Source: Amylostereum areolatum (lineage: Eukaryota; Basidiomycota; Agaricomycetes; Russulales; Stereaceae). From it: a stretch of DNA of 64,000 nucleotides. Below are positions 56,307-64,000 of the stretch, in pieces. The stretch spans positions 124,001-188,000 of the forward strand of contig SAXG01000026.1 of NCBI GenBank assembly GCA_012932865.1, given 5' to 3'. Every line of letters begins with the position of its first letter. Position 1 is the first letter of the stretch. The position numbers and the translations under genes are program-made. The notes under the pieces were generated by a model. That model did no database searches, was not told the DNA's origin, and saw nothing but the letters and a program-made list of their open reading frames with translations.

Positions 56307-57753
56307 ATGTCCCCCGCGACCCCTCCACCGCTCATAACCACCCTATCCGACGTGCCGACGGTGAACGACCCGCCCCCGCCCTACCCCGCCCCACGCGACC
56401 GTCGCCGGCGCGTGCGACGGGTGTTCCCCTCGTCGGGCGGGCACAGCCAGCTGCCGAGCGCGGGCACGGAATCGGAGAACGAGACGGGCACACGAGTGCC
56501 GCCCCGGACGTCGTATCTGTACCCGGACTCGGGGGGCGAAGAGAACGGGGTGCGCGCGGTCGCCGGGGAGACGACGCCGTTGCTGCTGTCGGTCGACACC
56601 GCGCGCACCACGTCCCCGCGGCTGCCGCACCCGCCGCCGCCGCCGCGCGTGTCGCCGGTGGGACTGCGCTCGCCGGGCGGGGTGCGTCCGCGTCGGGTGT
56701 CGCAGTCGAGCACGGTGCACAGCGGGGTGAGCCGCACGCCGAGTTTGGCGCAGGCGTTTCGGATGGAGCTTGACTCGGACGGGGAGGATGGGGGGGAGGA
56801 GGTGGAGGACGATGAGGGGTATGGAGAGGAGGATCAGGAGGGGTACGAGGGCGAAGCGGAGGAGGCGGATGTGGGGCGGGGGCGGAGGCGGGGGCGGGGA
56901 GAGGCGGTGGCTGGACAGGCTGGGGGATGCGCAGGGGATGGGGAGGAGGCGGGTGAAGAGGAGCTGGGGGGCGAGGACCAAGAATTACTTCAAGCCGCTG
57001 TTTCGACGGGCGTACTGGTCGCCGCTCCTGCACCTGCTCGTCTTCAACTTTCCGTACGCGCTCCTCGCCGCCGTCTATCTGTTCGTGTTCACCCTCGTGC
57101 GTGCTTTCTTTCCCTCCTCTCTCGCGCCGCAACGGGACTCACGCGGGAAGGACAGGTGGGCACGACGCTGCTCGTCGCGCTCCCGCTCGGGGCCGTCCTT
57201 TGCTTTTTCGATCTGCTGGGCGCGCGGACGCTCGCGCGCGGAGAGGTGCGTGCTCGTCGTCCGCCCCGCCCCCGGTCGATGGCTCATTCGGTGTTTTTTT
57301 TTTTCGCTTGGCGCGCGCGAACAGGTGCGGCTGCAGAGCACCTTCCACGGACCTTTGGCGTACGAGCTCGAGGAGCCGCTCCCTCCGATCTTTACGCGGG
57401 TGCGGGCGCGGAGCGCGGGCGAGGTCGAGGCAGGGTCGGCACCGCAAACGGAGCGGTCGTTCTATCGGAACACGTACGCGATGGTACGTGGTCGCCGTCT
57501 TATGTATGTTCGCCCACGTGCATAACACGAGGGGGCCCACCAGTTCACGGACCCGCTGTCGTATCAAGCGCTGTTCTACTTTCTGGTCATCAAGCCGAGC
57601 ATCACGCTGCTGCTGTCGTTGCTGCTGCTGGTGATGGTTCCGGTGGCGTTGGTGTTGGTGGTGCCTGCGCCTGGAATGCTGAGGTTCGTGCGGAGGGTGG
57701 GGATATGGCAGGCGAACGTGGCGCTGGAAGGGCTGTACATGGGAGGGAGTTGA
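56307..57753 (+). CDS. Multi-span membrane protein with Sensor-type domain
   Basis: Resembles fungal proteins with the putative Sensor domain (PF13796 type); role unknown. Start ATG 56307 (MSPATPPPLITTL). Exons 56307-57096, 57156-57245, 57325-57483 and 57544-57753, all GT-AG. The first about 190 residues are a Pro/Ser-rich, then very acidic cytosolic region. The domain starts YFKPLFRRAYWSPLLHLLVF and has membrane segments NFPYALLAAVYLFVFTL, TTLLVALPLGAVLCFFDLLG and a C-terminal pair around FYFLVIKPSITLLLSLLLLV and ALVLVVPAPGML, ending VGIWQANVALEGLY. The frame changes by one or two bases in a G-rich stretch near 56,875-56,900, between the acidic region and ERRWLDRLGD. That is a likely base-calling site. 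Confidence 0.72.
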
Positions 57754-58090
57754 CTGGACTACTTTACTTAGAGTGCCGGGCCACGGTGTTTACGTTTTAC
57801 TGAAGAAAAAGATGGTGAGAAGTGGAGATGGAGGACAGCGCCTGGGAAGAAAGGGAGAAGCGAGCGCCTCGAGGAGATTTGAAGGGCTGACGCGTGTTGG
57901 CCGCTGCCGTATCGCCTCCCGACTCTGACTCGGCCTTGGATTGGCTTTCGCTCGTTCACCTCAGTCAAGCTCTAACCGCCGTTTGCTTCCAGTCTTATAA
58001 AACCCGCGTCCGCCTTCGACCCGAACTCTTTCCTTCTCCTTCCTTCTCCCCCTCTCCTCTTCACCCTGCTCGTCTTGCTCACTCGTTCCC

Positions 58091-60846
58091 ATGGACGCTC
58101 TTAAGAGTCTCGTCCAGCCTCTCGTCGGCGGCGCCGCTGGCAACTCCGTCATCGACGGCATGAAGCTCGTCATGCTCGGTGGCACCGTCGAAACCGCTCG
58201 CCGCATGTCCAGCTCCGCCTGGTACGTGGCCCATCCTCCTCGTCCCTCTGCCCCGTTCTCCTCTCTCATGCTCCCCTCTCGCTCTCGCAGGTCCTCGTTC
58301 GTCAACTCCTTCTTCCTCACCGCCCACTTCAGCGAAGAGGACATGCCCTATGACTGTCAGTAATTCCACCCCACCCCGCACTCTCCCCCCCCCCAGCGCT
58401 AATTACCCCGCTCTTCCTCCAGGGCTCATGCTCTGGCTTTCCCGTCGTCCAGAGTGGCAGCGCTCCCGTGAGTTCGAAACCACCACCAACTCCTCCAGTC
58501 CTGGCTTCTACGGCTACCGGGAGGGCGACAACACCTTTGGCGACGACGCAGAGGACGAGGAGGAGAACCTGTCCGGCAAGCGCCGTACGCGCGTCGTCTT
58601 CCAGCCCACCGCAGACACCACCCACACCATCTTCTACCGCGGCCACTGGCTACGCGTCCGCAGAAGCCGCAAGAGCAACGGCTACGAGCTCCTCAGCATC
58701 AGCGTCGTCGCCCGAAACAACACCATCCTCAAGCAGCTCGTCGTACGTGCCTTTCCCCTCGCCTCCCCCCCCGCTTTTTGCTTCCGCGCCCTGGTCCGGG
58801 GCCTCGAACCTTGATCGCTAATTTCCAATTCGTCCGCAGCTCCAGGCGAAGAAGGAGTACGAGGCCGAGGCCGTCCACCGCATACAGATCTATTTCGCCG
58901 ACTCGTACGGAAGCTGGCGTTGGACCGACTCCCGCCACAAACGTCCCATATCCTCCATCGTCCTCAACCCCGGCGTCAAGGAAATGTTGGTATCCGATAC
59001 CAAGGACTTCCTCAAGTCCGAAAAGGTCCGTGCTCTCCGCGTCCGAGGACGCCTCTCCTAGGCTTTTCTTCTGACTCCGTTCTGATCCCTCCTTTTTTCC
59101 CGACCCATTGTAGTGGTATGCGGACCGAGGTATACCCTTCCGGCGCGGGTATCTGCTCTACGGCGTGCCCGGCTCGGGCAAGTCCTCGCTCATCCACGCC
59201 ATCGCGGGCGAGCTCACGCTCGACATCTACGTCGTCTCCCTCTCCTCGTCCTGGATCAACGACAGCACGCTCACCACGCTCATGGGCCGCGTGCCCTCGC
59301 GCTGCATCGTCCTCCTCGAGGACCTCGACGCCGCGTTCACCCGCTCCGTCACCCGCGAGGACAAGAAGAAGGCGAAGAAGGCCACGAACGAGGCGAAAGC
59401 GGCCGAGTCCGACGACGAGACCACGTCCTCGTCCACCTCCCATCGCGGGAGGCGGCAAGGCGACCAAGGCCGACAACCTTTCCGAGGTCAACACCCTCAC
59501 CCTCAGCGGGCTGCTCAACGCCCTCGACGGCGTCGCCGCTTCCGAAGGGCGCATCCTCTTCGCGTGGGTATTCCTCGTCGCGACTTCATCGCCCTTTCCG
59601 CAGCGCTGACCCGTCCTCCACAGCACGACGAACCACCTCGAGCGCCTCGACCCCGCGCTGTGCCGCCCCGGCCGCATGGACGTCTGGATCGAGTTCAAGA
59701 ACGCGTCCAAATGGCAGGCCAAGGCCCTCTTCCGCAACTTCTTCCCCTCCTCCGACGCCGACCGCGAGCTCTCGGTCGAGGATGTGGCCGAGCTTGAACC
59801 GTTCGAGATGCCCGCGCCCCCCTCGCCCGCGTCGAGCACGCTCAGCACGCTCTTCTCCGACGCCTTCTCCGGCTTGTCGTCCGCGTCCGCGTCCGGCTCC
59901 GAGTCCCCCGCGATGTCCGCCTCGTCCATGTCGTCCCCGCCCTCGGTTTCCCGTCAAGGCAGCCGCCGCGGCACCACGAGCGCCGGCACGGGCGTGAAGG
60001 CCGCGTATCTGCCCCCCGCGGTCGAAGAGCACATCGCGGCGTGCGCGCATTCGGTGAAGCCGCTTAGCGGGGCGCGGTTGGAGCAGCTCGCGATCGAGTT
60101 CGCGGAGGCGATCCCGGACGAAGAGTTCAGCGTCGCGGCGCTGCAAGGCTGTGAGTGGTCCCGGTTTTTTCTTATCTCTGTTCCCATGGTCCAGCCTCCT
60201 CCGCGCGTGGGTCGGGTTGATCGCTGCACAGCCCACACAGTTTTATTTCTACCCCCAGTCGTCCTCGCTTTTTGAGATGTGTGGTTTGGGGTTTTCAGTG
60301 CGTTTTCGGGATGTGGAATGGGCGCTGACGGTCGTTCGACGTTTGCAGACTTGCTTAAGAACAAGTCCAGGCCTGAGGCGGCGGCGTCGGAGGCGGCGGC
60401 GTGGGTGGTGAGCGAGCGGGAGTTGAGGGAGAAGCTGAAGAAGGAGCGCGAGGCGCGGGAGAAGGAGGAAGAGAAAGAGGTTCGTCGCGTTCGTCCCTCT
60501 TCCTCTTTCGGAGGGTGGTTTGGCTGACGCGCGCGTGTCCCTTCTTTTCTAGGAAAAGGAAGAGGCGGAGAGGAAGGCGAAAGAGGCGGCGGCGAAGGCG
60601 GCGAAGACGCCCGAGCCCGTAGTAGAGACTGTCATCGTCACCGATGAGAACGCGGCGCCGACGAGTGAGAGTGCGACGACACCGCCTGACGCGGCCGCGG
60701 ACGAGAACAACGATGCCCATGATAACGACAACGACAACGAGCACGAGCACGAGGGTGCGCCCGACAGTGGGGGCGCGACCGAGGGCAGCGTCACCTGGAT
60801 CGAGGTCACCGACAGCGCGTCCGAGACGTCCGAGTCTGCGAGCTGA
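58091..60846 (+). CDS. BCS1-like AAA ATPase
   Basis: The family is typified by mitochondrial Bcs1, the inner-membrane AAA machine that inserts the Rieske protein; fungi have many paralogs of unknown substrate. Exons: 58091-58221, 58291-58355, 58423-58742, 58840-59025, 59114-59563, 59624-60150, 60349-60479 and 60553-60846. N-terminal hydrophobic segment ([14 protein letters not shown]), BCS1_N-type region ([30 protein letters not shown]), then AAA: Walker [20 protein letters not shown] near 59,160, Walker [13 protein letters not shown] near 59,305, [32 protein letters not shown] long Lys/Glu coiled-coil-like and acidic tail follows. One extra base near 59,440 (CCACCTCCCATCG) shifts the frame between the Lys-rich insert and [11 protein letters not shown]. 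The residual function of the copy is uncertain only because of this base. Confidence 0.85.
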
Positions 60847-61650
60847 CTGCGCGATGGCCGTAACGACGGGCTCCTCCCCGCGCCCGACCCGGACTCTGAG
60901 GGCGGGAACGGCGAGGTCGATGTCCCGAGGACGAGGGCGAATGTGTTGAGCAGGCGGCATCAGGGCGGGTACGCGCTCGTGGTGTACCCCGCGGTGCTCT
61001 TGCGGCTGTACGCCTTGATCCTGAGCCTTGCGTGGGGGAACTGGATCTGAGCCTGCTTGTCCGTGGTCCTCCGCTGTCCCAAACGTGCGCGTGGTTTTTG
61101 TTCGGTCGCTCCTTCAGCTTCGGCCCCTTCGACTTCGTGTACATTCTAACGATTACGGATCCCCTTTCTGTTCTTCTCTTTCTTTCATGATTTTGGAACG
61201 TCGCTTGAGACGGTATACCTCTCCACGCCCCACCTCCCATCTTCCCCCGCTCTGCCATCACAAAGGGTGCCTCGACGGACACCGCTCACACCCCCCATCC
61301 CCCATCCCCCATCCACCCCATACATCCATACATCCCAATCGTCTGCTTGCTTCATCGGAACCTCGGTTGTGTTTTCTTGCTCTCCATCGTGTAATATAGT
61401 TTTCCCCTTCTCGCCACCCCTAGCTATCGCCACGTTATAGTCTCTTGAACCAGCGTTCTTGTTATATGCTAACCTCTCCTACCTACATTGATACGCTTCC
61501 CCCTGCTCTTCCCACTCTCTTCCACCCCTACTTACAGTAGTGCCTGCCGCATGGTTGGCCTTCGTCGTACGGTAATCGCGATGTACTTAGGGTTCTGGGT
61601 GTGTATAAATGGTTGATTTTTTGGATCTGGGGGTGCGAGGCCGAAGGTAT
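60847..61650. other. Downstream region of the BCS1-like gene
   Basis: An in-frame open stretch directly after the stop runs to TGA at 61050 (see findings). After that no gene is visible; the sequence is pyrimidine-rich with CCCATC repeats near 61,300. Confidence 0.5.
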
Positions 61651-62039
61651 GTATGCCAGGAACGGTTGTAGGGAAGCGCCGACCTTTTCCTGAATCCTGG
61701 TGGCTGGCGTTGCTTGCTTTGTCCTGTGCACGCCAGGTGCATCTTCCATTTCTTCGCTCCTTTCCTTCTTTTCTTGCAGGCGTCCTGATCGGGGCCGTTC
61801 GGGCGCTGTACAATTACATGCTCGAGAGACGTCAGACGGGACATGCTGCATGCACACGGGCTTCGGGAACGGGACGATCGACGCGGATGGTGACGACATG
61901 TTTATTTCGTTGTTCTGTTCAAACGGCGGGCGCGGGGGACGGTATACGCCAACTGGTCATCGTCAACCGCTTCACAAGGTCAGGCTTCGGGAAGGAGGTT
62001 GGAGAATTGGAACGGGCGTTGGATTGGCTGGCGGCGTGT

Positions 62040-62840
62040 TGATGTTGGTCCTTGGACTTGGGTGCGTTTGTTCGTATTCTTGTTTCATGATCAAGAGGGT
62101 ATGGGAGCGCAGTAGGCTGACGGGATGTCATGATCGCAGGTACTTATGTCGCCTTGAAATGTTCTACATGGTATAATGCAACTGCTTTCCCGTGTGCCGT
62201 GGCTTAACAATACGTGAGGGGCTCTTCCCGTTTGGTCTCGATTATCCGATGCGGGGTTCGCGTCCAAGCTCAAGGACCACACATGCGTCGGTGCTAACGG
62301 TTTGTGGTCGGAGAATGTCGATTTCAGGCTTAGGACGCTGGATTCGGCGTCACGCTGGACTTGGGTGCGTTGGTGCGTGTTTTTCTTCATGGGAATGGGA
62401 AACGGCTGAGCTGACAGGATGATCGTATCTACTTAGGGAGTATGCAGCTATTTTTACTACAAACCGAGCTTTGTATGGCCGAGGAAGAATGCGACCACTT
62501 TGGGCGTTTCGACGAAGGGTTTACACTGGTTTACAGCTTACAGGGATCGGCCGTGCGTGTTTTTTGGCGTTGAAGTGCGATCGTTGGCTGACGATTGAAT
62601 CGTGTTTAGGCGAAGAAGATTTCATGGTTGTCGAGGGCGGGTACCGCCCGCTGGTTATGCGTGCAACTAAGTACTCTTACGATCGAGCTTCATATGGTCG
62701 AGGAGAAATGCGTCTACTCCTAGAAGCGATCGGCTCCCGCGTGCGTTCTTTGGCGTTAGAATGCGTTTGGCTTGACTGACAATCGCAATATACTAGGCGG
62801 AGTGGGTCGACGCCGGGTACTGCCCGCTGGTACTTAGAAC
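62040..62840. repeat. Degenerate tandem repeat region, 3-4 units
   Basis: Recurring blocks: GAGCTT(TG/CA)TATGG(C/T)CGAGGA (62466, 62685), CGGGTAC(C/T)GCCCGCTGG (62638, 62814) and TTTTGGCGTT-like segments (62,560; 62,750). Related segments occur near 62,060 and 62,370. Spacing is 175-220 bp. No ORF spans the units. Confidence 0.65.
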
Positions 62841-63096
62841 CAGGCCACGGACCTGGTGACTTCGGACCACGAACAGATGCCATGGGCGAAGGCCTGCTGT
62901 ACACGGAAGGGTGGTCCAAAGGCCTTTATATCCGAAACTGCAGGAAAGCGAAGGCGCTGCAGACCGCAGTCGCCTTCATACCGTCCTTGACGCGACGGCG
63001 CCACATGCACGCCGATCGACTTGCTCGCCCGCCACCCGCCGATGCCCGCCTCTCCTTCCCCCTTCGAACACAACCGAAATATACAACGCCCAAAGG

Positions 63097-63102
63097 TATA
63101 AA
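63097..63102 (+). promoter_or_regulatory. TATA box of the hydrophobin gene
   Basis: TATAAA is at 63097, 138 nt before the ATG at 63235, a usual layout for strongly expressed secreted proteins in this group. Confidence 0.65.
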
Positions 63103-63165
63103 GTGGGAGCTCTGGCGTCGTTCCCTCGCTCATCCACTCAAGACCCACGATTCCCACTGCTTCTC

Positions 63166-63195
63166 ACATCACATCACATCACATCACATCACATC
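63166..63195 (+). repeat. (ACATC)6 microsatellite in the hydrophobin leader
   Basis: Six exact copies of ACATC lie 40 nt upstream of the start codon, probably within the 5' UTR. Confidence 0.9.
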
Positions 63196-63234
63196 CTTCC
63201 CCACCCGTCTTACTCTCCCTTTTCAGCCACCGTC

Positions 63235-63680
63235 ATGTTCTTCCGTACCACCTTTGTTACCCTCGTCGCCATCCTCGTCTCTTCCGTAGCTGCCCACCCG
63301 TCGGCTAGCTGTGGCACTGGCGCGATCAAGTGCTGCAATTCCATCCAGCCCGTGAGTCGCTTCCTCGCTGTGATTAGTCCAGTAATGCTGACCGTGTATC
63401 GTTCTGTGTGTAGGCTAGCTCTCAAGACTCAACCAAGGCACTCGACGGCCTCGACATTCCCATCGAGTCTCTCGAGACGCCCATCGGTCTTACCTGCACG
63501 CCTATCCCTATCCTCGCCGTGAACGGCCAAGGTTGCGCCGCCCAGACGGCCTGCTGCTCGGGCAACACCTTTGTGAGTCCCCTTTTCCATGATATGCCAC
63601 CTTTCGTTGCTTACGACGCCTTACAGAACGGCGGCTTGGTCAACATGGGCTGCACGCCCATCAGCCTCAGCAACCTTTGA
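63235..63680 (+). CDS. Class I hydrophobin
   Basis: A secreted amphipathic protein that coats aerial hyphae and fruiting bodies. Exons 63235-63351, 63414-63572 and 63627-63680 (GT-AG), 109 residues. Signal peptide MFFRTTFVTLVAILVSSVAA, cleavage probably before or near HPSAS. The eight cysteines follow C-x6-CC-x32-C-x12-C-x5-CC-x13-C, the class I pattern with a long third loop. The sequence is intact, and the gene has a TATA box and a short leader. Both introns are at phase 0, the second directly after the second Cys pair region (SGNTF). Confidence 0.95.
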
Positions 63681-64000
63681 AAGTTGAATACTCCCACCGC
63701 GCTCGCTCGCACCTTCGCGACGCCTGGCGGACAGATACCCACGGATACCCCTCTAACTCGCCGTCTATTGCTCACTCGCTACTCTGTTGTTCATTCGTAC
63801 CCTCTGCACTTGGCTATCTCTTTACATACTTACTCACATCAACGGCGATTGGAAGACTGGAAGGGGACGATGGTTGGCTGGATTTGTAGGGATTTTGGGA
63901 ATCGTGTGCGCTCAATGACATGTGTTGAAACGCCCCAATATGTGCGAGGAAGCGATAGCTGAGTAAAACATGTGCGACGATAACGGTACTACCTGCTTCA
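63681..64000. other. 3' flank of the hydrophobin gene
   Basis: No gene is visible. It includes the presumed 3' UTR. Confidence 0.5.

Noticed and set aside
61532..61899. Minus-strand frames near 61.5-61.9 kb
   Set aside because: Three overlapping phases, no domain, no splice signals that extend them.

Overview
The window looks like nuclear DNA of an agaricomycete (mushroom-forming basidiomycete). Host genes are GC-rich and carry many short GT-AG introns. They include a class I hydrophobin, an F-box protein, a BCS1-like AAA protein, an SRAP/HMCES protein and an NRPS-like adenylating gene. The repeats are chromodomain Ty3/Gypsy elements and fungal Helitrons. I recognised no tRNA, rRNA or CRISPR. 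Layout: (1) 1-12,000 holds host genes, mostly on the minus strand: a two-finger RanBP2-type zinc-finger gene (3' end outside the window), an SF1/UPF1-like helicase, an SRAP-domain gene, and on the plus strand a decayed NRPS-like gene. The last ends beside a G-rich minisatellite (12.1-12.8 kb). (2) 13.1-43.95 kb is a nested transposon cluster. A Helitron (H1: RepHel gene plus an OB-fold-like gene) is broken by three LTR elements. Elements 1 (minus) and 2 (plus) belong to one family and lie head to head. Element 3 (8.5 kb, matching TSDs, apparently identical LTRs, intact ORFs) sits in the H1 OB-fold gene. Three solo LTRs with TSDs lie inside elements 1 and 2. (3) 44-52.1 kb is a second, decayed Helitron (H2) with the same two gene types. 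(4) 52.2-64 kb is host again: F-box protein, a single-span membrane protein, a Sensor-domain membrane protein, a BCS1-like ATPase, a degenerate repeat region and a hydrophobin.

The most informative structure is in the cluster. The two halves of the H1 helicase gene lie 22 kb apart on opposite strands, each abutting the same LTR family, and the 5-bp target-site copies CGAGG are split between the two elements. Re-inverting 20,832-35,265 restores both the gene and the TSD, so this segment was inverted, either in the genome or by the assembler, across the two inverted LTR elements. Both LTR families carry a primer-binding site complementary to their own predicted transcript start (Tf1-like self-priming). 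Both share a GGATTTTT-stop junction that fits a -1 gag-pol shift, and both have an upstream ORF separated from Gag by one in-frame stop.

Many otherwise healthy reading frames in host genes and transposons contain single-base, mostly +1, breaks. Some may be sequencing errors, so 'pseudogene' calls based on one indel are tentative. Exon boundaries were placed by eye from splice signals and reading-frame continuity.
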